Notes: a model not told the origin generated them from the letters alone. A DNA stretch of 64,000 bases from Paenibacillus sp. Soil750 (GCF_001428045.1 NZ_LMSD01000040.1:372096-436095), one strand, 5' to 3'; shown: positions 41,847 through 50,824, numbered from the stretch's first letter. Translations and numbers: made by a program.

Positions 41847-43493
41847 ATGAAGCATTCAGGACTTCCTGTTCTTAAAAACATGTCGATGTACACAGAAGCT
41901 TTGCACACCGAGGGCTTTCACTATTATCGGGATGCCTATAGTTTATTATTTATACATGCACGTTCAGTTATACTTACGATTAACAATCACACACACAGGC
42001 TTGAAGGCATCGGTTGTGTATATCTACCACCCCATACATCCATTCATATTCAAAATGAGGATCTGATAGAGAATCTTTCATCATCTACCGAGCAGATTCA
42101 TTTCTATGCCTGCAACTACGATTGGATGGGCGAGGAATCGTCCACGGACCCCCCGTTTATGCCGATGCTTGCTAAACTGAGCCATTCGGCTCTGCTTGAT
42201 CAAGTGTCCTCCCTATACGATTCATACGAAAATCGACTTTATAACAGCCTATCACAGCGTCTGCCTCTACAAGCCCAATTCCTTTCCCTTTTTGCTGATG
42301 CATGCTGGGCACTCGAACAGCCCGATTGCCTTTCTTTTACTCAACCGCTGGATGGTATCGAGCAGGTCATTTCTTATGTGCACACGCATTATGAGCGCAA
42401 AATCAAACGAAATGATGTTGTACGCCTATCCGGTTTAAGCCTTCGGCAATTCACGCTAAGCTTTAAGCAGCGTACAGGCTCTACCTTTACGGAATATCTT
42501 AATCGTATACGCATTGACAAGGTTAAGACTATTTTGCTGCAATCCCGACAATCGTTAAACGAAGTTGCTCACCAAGTGGGTTATGCCGATGAGTTCTATT
42601 TAAGCCGTAAATTCAAGCAAGTCACAGGAATGTCCCCTACGATATATCTACGTAAACCCCATACAGTCGCATCCCTGGACCATGCTTATACACTGGACTT
42701 GCTCTCGCTTGGCGTTAAGCCTTGTGCAGCCATTACAGATACTTGGATGAATGATCAGTTTCAACTATTACAAGGCTCACGTTCGTTTCAACCGCTCTAT
42801 TGGGAAACCGAGCATGCGAGACGGCTGCAGGTACTCCAGAACGTCAAGCCTGATATCATTTTGCATCCTCTAGTAGAAGGCGATGAATACCAACATATTG
42901 AACGCTATCACCAGGCGGGTCTTGTCATTCAGATTCCGTGGCGCGGTGTTACTTGGAAGCAGCATTTTATGAGTGTTGCCCAGATAACGGGTATGGAGCA
43001 GCAGGCACGCAACTGGTTGGAATCCTTCGATCACAGAGCAGGACAAGTGCGGGAAGCTTTGCGTCGAACACTGGATCCTCACGCCACAGTTGCCATAATG
43101 AATGTGCGCAGTAATCGTTCACTGATTTATGCCTACGGATACATGGGGGCAGATTTACTCTATGACATTCTGCAGCTAAAACGCCCTCAGGCTGTTGCGT
43201 CCATGTACGCTCAAGGGTTAGAGCACCCTGAGTTTTCTATCTCTGACTTAAGCCGTTACGATGCCGATTATTACTTTGTATCCATTGAGAATAATCAAGC
43301 TGCCAAACAACGTGCAGTGACCATGAAGGGAAGCCCTGAGTGGCTTGCCTTAACTGCCGGGAAGCAACAATGTGTTTATCCGGTGGATATGACCAAATGG
43401 TACGGTTACGGGCCAGCTGCACTAGATGCCCAACTACATGATGTCATCCATTACCTTTTGCCCAATTATCCAAAGAAACAGAGATTAATCTGA
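41847..43493 (+). CDS. AraC regulator with a siderophore-binding-protein-like C-terminal domain (Btr-like)
   Basis: 548 residues. An N-terminal cupin-like sensor (about 1-150), AraC HTH pair (KIKRNDVVRLSGLSLRQFTL, then SLNEVAHQVGYADEFYLSRK and GMSPTIYLRK) and a C-terminal FecB/TroA-type binding domain (about 275-545: LGVKPCAAITDTW, VKPDIILHPLV). This is the layout of B. subtilis Btr, which activates siderophore uptake when it binds the ferric ligand inside the cell. The next gene encodes a siderophore-binding lipoprotein behind a Fur box, so it is the likely target. Confidence 0.92.
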   Translation: MKHSGLPVLKNMSMYTEALHTEGFHYYRDAYSLLFIHARSVILTINNHTHRLEGIGCVYLPPHTSIHIQNEDLIENLSSSTEQIHFYACNYDWMGEESSTDPPFMPMLAKLSHSALLDQVSSLYDSYENRLYNSLSQRLPLQAQFLSLFADACWALEQPDCLSFTQPLDGIEQVISYVHTHYERKIKRNDVVRLSGLSLRQFTLSFKQRTGSTFTEYLNRIRIDKVKTILLQSRQSLNEVAHQVGYADEFYLSRKFKQVTGMSPTIYLRKPHTVASLDHAYTLDLLSLGVKPCAAITDTWMNDQFQLLQGSRSFQPLYWETEHARRLQVLQNVKPDIILHPLVEGDEYQHIERYHQAGLVIQIPWRGVTWKQHFMSVAQITGMEQQARNWLESFDHRAGQVREALRRTLDPHATVAIMNVRSNRSLIYAYGYMGADLLYDILQLKRPQAVASMYAQGLEHPEFSISDLSRYDADYYFVSIENNQAAKQRAVTMKGSPEWLALTAGKQQCVYPVDMTKWYGYGPAALDAQLHDVIHYLLPNYPKKQRLI

Positions 43494-43530
43494 CATGTAC
43501 ATGGGTGAATGATCTTGTTATCATTGTAAA

Positions 43531-43550
43531 TGAGAATGAGAATCATTATA
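43531..43550 (+). promoter_or_regulatory. Fur box upstream of the siderophore-binding protein gene
   Basis: TGAGAATGAGAATCATTATA matches the Fur consensus GATAATGATAATCATTATC with three differences and lies just upstream of the AGGAGG ribosome site, where Fur would block transcription in iron-replete cells. Confidence 0.85.
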
Positions 43551-43569
43551 TACAGGAGGGCAATAGGTA

Positions 43570-44556
43570 ATGGGTAGAAAGAGAATCGTACTAATTTGTT
43601 TCATCATCATCATGATGGTTGGGGGGACTGTCGCTTGCAGTAATGCAAAGGAAACCAGCAATGCCGCGGGAACACCAACGGCCAATAACCAATCAGTAGA
43701 CGCTACTAAGGAAACGGGTAAGCCGAATACAGAAGCGAAAACTCGATCCTATAAACATATGTCAGGTACCTCCGAAATTCCTGTCAAAGCAGAACGTGTA
43801 GTCACTGACTGGTACTATGGCCAACTCGTTGCCCTTGGGCTTAAGCCTGTTGGGACAGATGATTTCGTACTCAAGAATCATCCCTTCATTAAGAAAGATG
43901 GCACAGAGAGCATTGGAAAATCACTGGAGAAGATCGTTGAGTTGCAGCCCGATCTTATCATTTCCTGGGGAGCTTCGAAATACGATAATTTCTCCAAGAT
44001 CGCTCCAACTGTGCCGTTGGAACTAAGTGGCGGTCCCAAGGATTCTGTACGCATCTTTGGAGACATTCTGGGGCGAAAAGCTGAAGCGGAACAATGGATT
44101 ACGCAATTTGATACGAAAGTAGAAGCAGCTCGGAAAAAGGTTTCCAGCAAAATTAGCAAGGATGAGACTTTCACCATTCTCAACATTTGGAAAAATAAAC
44201 TGCGCGTATATGGGTTTGTCAATATGGGAGGCTACGCTTTGTATGAAGGTCTGCAAGTGACACCTGCTCCCAAAGTAGATAAAGAATTCCGCAATGCCAA
44301 AGAGTGGTATCGTGAAATCTCTTACGAAGTTCTACCCGAATTTGCAGGGGATCACATTATCTTGACGACCTATGACCCTGAGGGTACTTCGACTGTTCTT
44401 AAAGAACTAGAGAGCAGCCCTCTCTGGAAAAATTTAAAAGCAGTCAAAAATGGAAACGTCCACGTAGTTAACTATAATTACTTGTATAACGATGATCCTA
44501 TTGCCGTCGAGAATCAGATCGATATCTTGGCTGATGCCATTCTGGCTGGCCGATAG
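43570..44556 (+). CDS. Iron-siderophore-binding lipoprotein (FeuA/FhuD-type)
   Basis: 328 residues. Signal peptide with lipobox-like GGTVACSN, a disordered linker, then a class III binding fold: RVVTDWYYGQLVALGLKPVG, KIVELQPDLIISWGASKYDN and the ending NDDPIAVENQIDILADAI. AGGAGG lies 10 bases upstream of ATG. It is preceded by a Fur box and a Btr-like activator. No permease or ATPase genes follow, so it must use a transporter encoded elsewhere. Confidence 0.93.
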   Translation: MGRKRIVLICFIIIMMVGGTVACSNAKETSNAAGTPTANNQSVDATKETGKPNTEAKTRSYKHMSGTSEIPVKAERVVTDWYYGQLVALGLKPVGTDDFVLKNHPFIKKDGTESIGKSLEKIVELQPDLIISWGASKYDNFSKIAPTVPLELSGGPKDSVRIFGDILGRKAEAEQWITQFDTKVEAARKKVSSKISKDETFTILNIWKNKLRVYGFVNMGGYALYEGLQVTPAPKVDKEFRNAKEWYREISYEVLPEFAGDHIILTTYDPEGTSTVLKELESSPLWKNLKAVKNGNVHVVNYNYLYNDDPIAVENQIDILADAILAGR

Positions 44557-44580
44557 AATTTAATACCCTAATCTGAATAC

Positions 44581-44627
44581 AGACCCTCTTCTATCCGTTC
44601 GTTTACGGTTGTGAAGTGGGTCTTTTG
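44581..44627 (+). terminator. Terminator of the siderophore-binding protein gene
   Basis: AGACCC pairs with GGGTCT, with an inner CCGT/ACGG stem, followed by TTTT. Confidence 0.7.
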
Positions 44628-44738
44628 GCATGTCGTGGGATTTGTAAAAATTTGTCGGCAACGAAAGGATTTATACACAATTTTGTCGAAATTATAGGCA
44701 TACATGAAAATACTGGATTATTCCCACGAGGTGCACAA

Positions 44739-46637
44739 ATGAAGCGTTTTCAATTAATCTTGTTACTACTCACATTTGGCGGCGCTGCCTTCTTGGCATT
44801 GCTCCTGTATCCCTATATAAGTTCATCGGAGGATTCCGCCAGTACTCCAATAACCACCTGGAAAGTGCAATGGATTCCAGTTGGAGCTCAGGAAGACGCC
44901 CCACCTGACATAGACGGAGAGTGGCTGTCTGCCACGGTTGAGCACCCATTTGTTACTATCCCCAATGGGAAGGTCGGCGCATGGATTCACCTGACTGTCC
45001 CCCCGACGTCCAACCTATCCAAACCTGGACTGTATATTGAACCCTTGTACGCCATGAACATAATGATTTATGAGAACGGCAAACCCGTCTATCAGGCCAA
45101 TCGTAGCTTTGACTTCGAGCGCACCCCTCTACAACTGCCGCTTGACCATACTGAGATAACCAGCGATCTCTACCTGCGGCTCACGGCGAAGGAACGGGCA
45201 GGCATCAGCAGCGATATCCATCTTGGCGAGCTTCCCGAAATTTCCAAGGAAGCCGTCCGCAAGAAACTGCCTGACCTGTTGCTAGGGGGAGGTTTTGCTT
45301 TCCTGTCGCTCTTGATGCTTCTCTGCTCCTGGTACCTGAACCGGGCCCTACGCAGTACTGCTCTAGCGCTTGCCCTATTCATAATGTGCAGCGGCATTCT
45401 GATTATCACCTACTCGGATATGCCATACTACTATTTTCCTGAGCTTGGACATCTTTTTTTATTTCTATTTGATACGTCTATTTATATTATATTTCCTGCC
45501 CTGCTGTACTTCGTCACCCACCTATTCGAAGGCCGGTATCCATGGATCAAGCGAGTGTTTCGCTGGCTTGTTGTCTATTATTCGATTAGCTTCATCGTTA
45601 TGGTATGTTATAAGATCATCGGGGCTCCCTTATATTCTCTCTACGCGTTCCTGACTCTCTGGTTGGGTGCACCACTCATTATCGGACAACTGATTCTCAT
45701 TAGCGTCCTCGCCTTTCGGAACGCCATGCAGAATCCCAATTCCCTGATCCTCTCTCTGGGCATTTTGATCCTTGCCCTATCTGGTGTGACGGATCTCTTG
45801 CTGATGTACGCGATAGATACTCTCCGTATGCTTAATTTTTGGAAGATTGGCATCATTATTCTGATCGCTTCCCTGGTGATGATCCTGAACCGCCGCATTG
45901 CATCTGACTATGCCCGGCTCCTCTCCTATTCCAAAGAGTTGGAACTTTACAATCACCAACTACAGCGGACAGAGAAAATGCAGATCATCAGCGAACTGGC
46001 CGCTTCCATTGCTCATGAGGTGCGCAACCCGCTTCAGGTCACAAGAGGCTTTTTGCAGTTACTCTCGGGAAAATCAGTAGAGCACGACAAGTCCTACTTT
46101 ACCATGGCCATTCAGGAGCTGGATCGGGCGTCAGGCATCATAACGGACTTCCTGACCTTTGCGAAACCGGAGTTGGATACCCTAGTAGAGCTGAATTTGC
46201 AGCATGAGCTCGCCCAGATCGAAACCATGATGACACCGCTGGTCTTGCTGAACAATGGGGAGCTGGATGTCCACGTGCCCGAACCTCAAATCATTCTGGG
46301 CAACTCATCCAAGTTCAAGCAAGCATTGATCAACATCATCAAGAATAGCATCGAGTCCCTTCACGAAGAAGGCCACATTACTATCAACGCCTGGGCCGAA
46401 GGAGGAACCGCTGTCATCCGCATTGCAGACAACGGCGAAGGCATGGAGCCGGAGCAGATCGCGAAACTAGGAGAGCCTTACTTCTCGACGAAAACCAAAG
46501 GAACCGGCCTCGGTCTGATGGTTACCTTCCGTATCATCGAAGTAATGGAGGGCACCTTGAAATTCCATAGTGAAAAAGGAAAAGGAACCGAAGCCATCGT
46601 CCGGTTCCCTCTCGTTTTCAACCCTAGTTCCAAGTAA
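44739..46637 (+). CDS. Multi-pass sensor histidine kinase facing the NHLP precursor/isoprenoid-synthase locus
   Basis: About 632 residues from ATG 44739 (GAGGTG upstream); the longer frame lacks a ribosome site. One N-terminal helix, an extracellular beta-rich domain of about 150 residues, and seven helices (about 180-400) precede the kinase core. The H-box is ELAASIAHEVRNPLQVTRGF, the N-box NIIKNSIESL, G1 RIADNGEGM and G2 GTGLGLMVTF. This HEVRNP type resembles sporulation or NtrB kinases rather than the HisKA_3 type of ComP, although the topology (8 helices, extracellular sensor) is ComP-like. No response regulator is adjacent. Its 3' end overlaps the first precursor gene by 14 bases, tail to tail. 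Confidence 0.9.
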   Translation: MKRFQLILLLLTFGGAAFLALLLYPYISSSEDSASTPITTWKVQWIPVGAQEDAPPDIDGEWLSATVEHPFVTIPNGKVGAWIHLTVPPTSNLSKPGLYIEPLYAMNIMIYENGKPVYQANRSFDFERTPLQLPLDHTEITSDLYLRLTAKERAGISSDIHLGELPEISKEAVRKKLPDLLLGGGFAFLSLLMLLCSWYLNRALRSTALALALFIMCSGILIITYSDMPYYYFPELGHLFLFLFDTSIYIIFPALLYFVTHLFEGRYPWIKRVFRWLVVYYSISFIVMVCYKIIGAPLYSLYAFLTLWLGAPLIIGQLILISVLAFRNAMQNPNSLILSLGILILALSGVTDLLLMYAIDTLRMLNFWKIGIIILIASLVMILNRRIASDYARLLSYSKELELYNHQLQRTEKMQIISELAASIAHEVRNPLQVTRGFLQLLSGKSVEHDKSYFTMAIQELDRASGIITDFLTFAKPELDTLVELNLQHELAQIETMMTPLVLLNNGELDVHVPEPQIILGNSSKFKQALINIIKNSIESLHEEGHITINAWAEGGTAVIRIADNGEGMEPEQIAKLGEPYFSTKTKGTGLGLMVTFRIIEVMEGTLKFHSEKGKGTEAIVRFPLVFNPSSK

Positions 46638-46872
46638 TCTGCGGTTGTACCCCAGCAGATTTCAATTGATCCAATTCCTCCGGTTGCGGGGGAATGACAA
46701 GCGCATAATGAGCTGGTGTTTCCGCCAGCACACTCAGCTCAATACCTTCAGGAACTTCAATTCCGAAGTCCTGCTTCAGCGCACTACGGGGATCTGCCAA
46801 CAAGCGCGCCTTGAAATCTGCGTCTTCCCAAGCCTTCTTAATAATCTTTACTTTCAACGTATCCATGGACAT
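46624..46872 (-). CDS. NHLP-leader precursor peptide 1 with a C-terminal Trp tail
   Basis: 82 residues from ATG 46872, ten bases after GAAGGG; upstream in-frame starts lack a ribosome site. The body is a nitrile-hydratase-like leader (IIKKAWEDADFKARLLADPR, then EVPEGIELSVLAETP, YALVIPPQPEEL) and it ends SAGVQPQITWN. Typical NHLP precursors continue into a GG site and a long core. Here only about 8 residues follow a Gly, with a single penultimate Trp. That ending resembles ComX pheromones, whose Trp is prenylated by ComQ. The isoprenoid-synthase gene is two genes upstream in the same direction. Confidence 0.85.
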   Translation of the reverse strand: MSMDTLKVKIIKKAWEDADFKARLLADPRSALKQDFGIEVPEGIELSVLAETPAHYALVIPPQPEELDQLKSAGVQPQITWN

Positions 46873-47150
46873 GACAACACAACCCTTCAAAATGTAGGAT
46901 ATCTGCATTTTCATAATACCATGGAACTAGATCTTTTGTGCCATTATTAACCATTTATCGACAAATAAATTTAAAATCCGCCACCATTCAACAAACCATC
47001 GTAATGATCTCAGATCTTGTTAGCCTTACGCTGCAAGCTTTGAGCGATAACGGATGCGAAAACCTGGCGAGTTGGAGGGCACACTGGAATTCCATAGTGA
47101 AAAAGGAAAAGGAACCGAAGCCATCGTCCGGTTCCCTCTCGTTTCCAACC

Positions 47151-47402
47151 CTAGCTCCAAGCAATCATCTGTGGTTGTACCCCAGTAGCTGTCAATTCAT
47201 CCAATTCCTCTGGTTTCGGAGGAATGATCAGCGCATACTTAGTGGGTGTTACCGCCATCACATGCAACTCAATACCTTCAGGAATACTGTGTCCGAAGTC
47301 CTGCTCCAACGCACTACGGGGATCTGCCAGCAAACGTGCCTTAAAATCCTCGTCCTCCCAAGCTTTCTTGATGATATTCACTTTCAACGTATCTATGGAC
47401 AT
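47151..47402 (-). CDS. NHLP-leader precursor peptide 2 with a C-terminal Trp tail
   Basis: 83 residues from ATG 47402, with GGAAGG upstream in the same position as in copy 1. The leader (NIIKKAWEDEDFKARLLADP, then PEGIELHVMAVTP, YALIIPPKPEELDEL) is homologous to copy 1, ending ATGVQPQMIAWS. The tails VQPQITWN and VQPQMIAWS share VQPQ and the penultimate Trp but differ between, as expected if the tail is the matured product and is diversifying. It lies 76 bases downstream of the isoprenoid-synthase gene and is probably cotranscribed. Confidence 0.85.
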   Translation of the reverse strand: MSIDTLKVNIIKKAWEDEDFKARLLADPRSALEQDFGHSIPEGIELHVMAVTPTKYALIIPPKPEELDELTATGVQPQMIAWS

Positions 47403-47478
47403 GACAACACAACCTTCCCAAATATTAGGATAATTTGCATCTTCATAATACCATAGAACTAGACATTTTGTACCATTA

Positions 47479-48420
47479 TTAACCATTTATCGTCAAATAA
47501 ACTGAAAATCCCCCATCATTTAACAAACTATCGTAACGATCTCTGATCTCGTTTGCCTTGCTCTGCAAGCTTTGAGCGATGGAGGATGAGAAAATCTGGA
47601 GAGATGCAGGAGCATCCTTCATAGCGCTCAGTTGATCCGCATAACCGCTTGCAAGGGCCGAAAATTCTCCTAAGGCCATCTCACGATAAATACTGCGTTT
47701 CACCATACTCTCATCCAAAACTTCGCTTGCCTCTAGCTGAAGGTTCTCCCGCAGCAACACTAGGAAGGCGTTACACGAAGCCGTCGGCAAATCCTCCTGC
47801 CAATCTGTCCAGTCATCGGAGAGTTGGAGTACCGCAAGAGCCAAATCGGTGGCTGTCTCCATAACCCGAATCTCTTGGGCCCTTCCAGCTTGGAGCAACA
47901 GTGCCGCGGCGCACAGCTTCACCGGGGCAGCCTTACGTGCCAATCGGCCAGGATCCCGCGGGTCCATTGGCTCGTCCGCCTCACGGTACATAGCATCTGC
48001 CCATTCCGCTAAATAGCGATGATAACAAACCCATAGCTGAGCGTTTCCTGAGAAACACCGCTGATAAGCCTCCAAGAATCGTTGATTCAAAAGCGTGCTT
48101 AGGGCCAGCGAACGCCGAACCTCCCTCTTCTCATCCATTACATCGTCCAAGAGAAAAAAGGACAACATCCCGTACACATTTCCCACGGCTAACTCGCGAC
48201 ACAGCTCGATCGAACTCCCCAAAGTCTCTCCAACCCAATATGGGAGCAGGTAGCTTATCATATTAGGTCCTTCGTTGTCCTTCCTGTCCAAAGGATAGCA
48301 CCGGCTCAGAAGCGCCAAAGCCTGCTCCTTCAATTCCTCCGGTAGCGTCTGCAATTGAGCCGAGGCTTCCCCGAAGATCTGGACAATCTCATCGCTATAT
48401 TGATCTATTAATTGGTTCAT
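47479..48420 (-). CDS. Class I isoprenoid-synthase-fold enzyme (ComQ-like candidate)
   Basis: 313 residues, all-helical. The first Asp-rich motif is intact in MLSFFLLDDVMDEKREVR (DDxxD) and a second acidic motif occurs as LQLSDDWTDWQEDLP, so Mg-diphosphate chemistry is likely. It is not a housekeeping polyprenyl synthase, since the flanking conserved regions are absent. ComQ, which prenylates the Trp of ComX, has the same fold and size and is also encoded just upstream of its substrate. With two Trp-tailed precursors downstream and a multi-pass kinase beyond, a peptide prenyltransferase is my best inference; a terpene cyclase is the alternative. AAGGAAC precedes the ATG. Confidence 0.8.
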   Translation of the reverse strand: MNQLIDQYSDEIVQIFGEASAQLQTLPEELKEQALALLSRCYPLDRKDNEGPNMISYLLPYWVGETLGSSIELCRELAVGNVYGMLSFFLLDDVMDEKREVRRSLALSTLLNQRFLEAYQRCFSGNAQLWVCYHRYLAEWADAMYREADEPMDPRDPGRLARKAAPVKLCAAALLLQAGRAQEIRVMETATDLALAVLQLSDDWTDWQEDLPTASCNAFLVLLRENLQLEASEVLDESMVKRSIYREMALGEFSALASGYADQLSAMKDAPASLQIFSSSIAQSLQSKANEIRDRYDSLLNDGGFSVYLTING

Positions 48421-48887
48421 GGCTGGGAATCAGTTCCTTTCTTATTGTGAAAAATAGTAACGATGCCCTCATTTGCATCGGGTTGAAAATTTGCCTTACC
48501 GATCAAATTCCTACCCATGCGAAACGCTCGCTACCCCTTTCAATTTCAATCAAATTGCTCTTTTACACTATGTATTTAAGTACCTCATCATCCCAAACCT
48601 GAGCCTCTATGTATCTTTCTGGAGCAAGACTAACATCATAATTCTTTCGTTACCTCCTTATTATATCACCAGCTTACAAATGAAGGATATTGGTAGAACT
48701 CTTTTCTGAATGACAAAGATATATTGCTGCTTAACGTAAAAAAGCCCCTTAAACGAGGCTTCTCATCATTTCAATTAGTTATCGTATCGATCAACTACTA
48801 CTTCAATTCTCTGCTTTACCACTACTTTCGGCTATCGTACTCGTCCCTCGATTTAAGTTAATCCTTCTTACTTCAAAGTAATAAGTG
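48421..48887. other. Intergenic stretch upstream of the ComQ-like gene
   Basis: It holds the leader of the ComQ-like gene (48421 to about 48660) and a minus-strand terminator at 48741-48761 (AAGCCCC/GAGGCTT with a T-run on the minus strand), which ends the YciI-like gene. A plus-strand open frame at 48473 has no ribosome site. Nothing else is seen. Confidence 0.6.
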
Positions 48888-49214
48888 TTATTTCGGTAAG
48901 ACTGCCATCATTGGATAAAATTCTGTATTCATTATTCCCGCGATAACGGCAGGATCTTCCGCTATGAGTTTTGAGACTTGATCTGCATTCTCAACCTCAA
49001 TGACGGCGAGCCCATGAGGATCGTTCGGTTTTCGAACTGGTCCGAAGACCAAAGCTATCCGCTGATTCTGCTTATCCGTCCAATAGGCGATATGTTGGTG
49101 CATAATGTTACGTTCTTCTACTGTCATATCCTGAGAAAAAGTTGTTCTTGGCGGCGTAGACCATAACATGAAATGCATTTTCCCTGGATTGCCGCTTGCG
49201 GTGTTATCCGACAT
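48888..49214 (-). CDS. YciI-like domain protein
   Basis: 108 residues, start after GGAGG. Small ferredoxin-like YCII fold: MHFMLWSTPPRTTF, HIAYWTDKQNQRIALVFGPV, DPHGLAVIEVENADQVSKLI and EDPAVIAGIMNTEFYPMMAV. Family members are dimeric with a conserved His/Asp pair and an uncertain, possibly dehalogenase-like role. It is monocistronic with a terminator downstream. Confidence 0.88.
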   Translation of the reverse strand: MSDNTASGNPGKMHFMLWSTPPRTTFSQDMTVEERNIMHQHIAYWTDKQNQRIALVFGPVRKPNDPHGLAVIEVENADQVSKLIAEDPAVIAGIMNTEFYPMMAVLPK

Positions 49215-49555
49215 TACGAAAAACCTCCATTACCTAAATTTGTAATCCATACCACGACACTTCATTACAATTATTTCATAAATTACTTTCGACATACAAT
49301 CAATTTCGAAATAAACTACATCATCAATGGATCGCCAAAACTTGCCGTTACTTATGGTACGGTTCAGCGTAAGTCCTCTATCAGCTAGTTAGTTCCCCCT
49401 CTAACCTATCACCGCTAAAATTACCACTTCTTCCTTAAACTTAATCTTGTTTCTTTTCAACATATCTCTTATTAATGGGTAGAAACACTTACGTTGCGAT
49501 TAGTAGAATCATATATTAATACATACAGTATGATTGACTTGAAGGAAGTGATGAG
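49215..49555. other. Divergent intergenic region
   Basis: About 340 AT-rich bases between the divergent YciI-like and dehydrogenase-like genes. It must hold both promoters. I see no clear operator, RNA gene or terminator. AAGGAAG at about 49542 is the ribosome site of the next gene. Confidence 0.5.
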
Positions 49556-50824
49556 ATGTTGAATTGTACAAGACCCTCTTCCATTACGATATTAGGCAGC
49601 AGCGGAGGTGCTGCTAAAGCGGTATTAGCCATTATAAATCAATCTGTTCAAGATAAAAATGACCCTATATATCCTATCATTAGCCATTCGCAACTTCACC
49701 TCATTGATATTAATCAAAAGGATAAAGCATATTTTGATCAACTATTCCCTCATCTCTCGAATCAAATCAAACTCCACCAGCTAGATCTTAAAAATGTAAA
49801 CGCCCTTCGGAAACACCTCACTAAGACAAAAACAGAAGTAGTCATTGACGTATCATGGGCCGATACGATTGAGATGCTTAGCTGCTGTAACGAATTAGGC
49901 ATATTGTACGTCAATTCAGCCCTTGAGAATGCGCAGGTCGATGAGGACGAGAGTCTGTACGGTTTTCCCCTTGCAGAGCGATATCTTAGATATAAAACTA
50001 GAAAAACTGATTTTACCCATACAACGGCCATTACGTGCTCGGGTATGAATCCCGGTGTCGTACAATGGATGGCTCTTAAACTGATGCAAGAAAATCCAGG
50101 CAAAAAACCTTTAGCCTGCTACATTGTTGAGCATGATACTTCCTTTTTTGCAGATCAAACATTAATTGAACCTAACACCATCTACACTTCTTGGTCAGTC
50201 GAATGTTTCCTGGATGAATCGATATTAAGCTATCCGATGTTTGTCCATAATCATTTGCCTCATTATTTTTATGAAGAAGTCTATGCAATGGAATACAAAG
50301 TAAGGTTAGGAGACAAGGAATTTTACGGATGTCTGATGCCGCATGAAGAAGTACTAACACTAGGTGAAATTTTTGATATACAGATTGGATTTATTTATCG
50401 TGTCAGTGAATATACAACGGAATTAATCCGAAACAATTTAGATCATGTAGACGATTTATGGGATTGGAACCAGCGCTTAATTGATCCAGAGAAAGGCAAG
50501 GTTGAAGGTGAAGACCTCGTTGGAGTTCTTTTGGTTTACGAGGATATGGAAAAGTTTATGTATAATTCGATGAAAAGTAGTGACATTTATGCTCAGCACA
50601 AAACGAATGCCACGTATTTCCAAGTCGCATGCGGCATTTATGCAGGCTTTGCCAGCCTAATCCTAGATGATATTCCTGTAGGTATTTATAATGTTCATGA
50701 GCTCCTGCTCAACACCGAAAGCAATTACGGAGAATATCTAATGTACCATATGACCGACTTTGTCGTGGGAGAAAATAAAGACTCTGATGGATTACTTCAT
50801 CAAAGATTGAAATGGACTATATAA
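49556..50824 (+). CDS. Saccharopine dehydrogenase-like / homospermidine synthase-like protein
   Basis: 422 residues. An N-terminal Rossmann fold begins SSITILGSSGGAAKAVLAII, then LHLIDINQKD, VVIDVSWADTIEMLSCCNEL and LYVNSALEN. The middle contains AITCSGMNPGVVQWMALKLM, which resembles homospermidine synthase and carboxynorspermidine dehydrogenase. This suggests NAD(P)-dependent chemistry on a polyamine- or amino-acid-derived imine. It is monocistronic. The exact substrate is not deducible. Confidence 0.8.
   Translation: MLNCTRPSSITILGSSGGAAKAVLAIINQSVQDKNDPIYPIISHSQLHLIDINQKDKAYFDQLFPHLSNQIKLHQLDLKNVNALRKHLTKTKTEVVIDVSWADTIEMLSCCNELGILYVNSALENAQVDEDESLYGFPLAERYLRYKTRKTDFTHTTAITCSGMNPGVVQWMALKLMQENPGKKPLACYIVEHDTSFFADQTLIEPNTIYTSWSVECFLDESILSYPMFVHNHLPHYFYEEVYAMEYKVRLGDKEFYGCLMPHEEVLTLGEIFDIQIGFIYRVSEYTTELIRNNLDHVDDLWDWNQRLIDPEKGKVEGEDLVGVLLVYEDMEKFMYNSMKSSDIYAQHKTNATYFQVACGIYAGFASLILDDIPVGIYNVHELLLNTESNYGEYLMYHMTDFVVGENKDSDGLLHQRLKWTI

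Larger units (their letters stand above)
46547..47606. repeat. Tandem duplication (about 530 bp) covering kinase 3' end, precursor and isoprenoid-synthase 3' end
   Basis: Copy A (46547 to about 47073) contains the last 91 bases of the kinase gene, precursor 1, and a decayed copy of the final 125 bases of the isoprenoid-synthase gene. Copy B (about 47074-47606) contains a decayed kinase 3' end, precursor 2, and the intact synthase 3' end. Offsets stay constant at 527-532. The junction near 47074 shares GGAG with both parents. The ancestral layout was therefore kinase and precursor-synthase genes, convergent, with one precursor. Confidence 0.85.

Noticed and set aside
43524..43552. TTGTAA-17-TATATA promoter overlapping the Fur box
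   Set aside because: The spacing is good, but transcription would start inside the ribosome site, leaving no leader. Only the Fur box is reported.
46624..47402. Proteusin or lanthipeptide precursors with NHLP leaders
   Set aside because: No LanM, radical SAM, YcaO or peptidase/ABC gene is nearby, the GG site is missing and the tails are only about 8 residues; a ComX-like reading fits better.
46938..47456. Plus-strand frame of 172 residues beside the precursors
   Set aside because: It includes a decayed copy of the kinase 3' end and runs antisense to precursor 2; it is explained by the tandem duplication.
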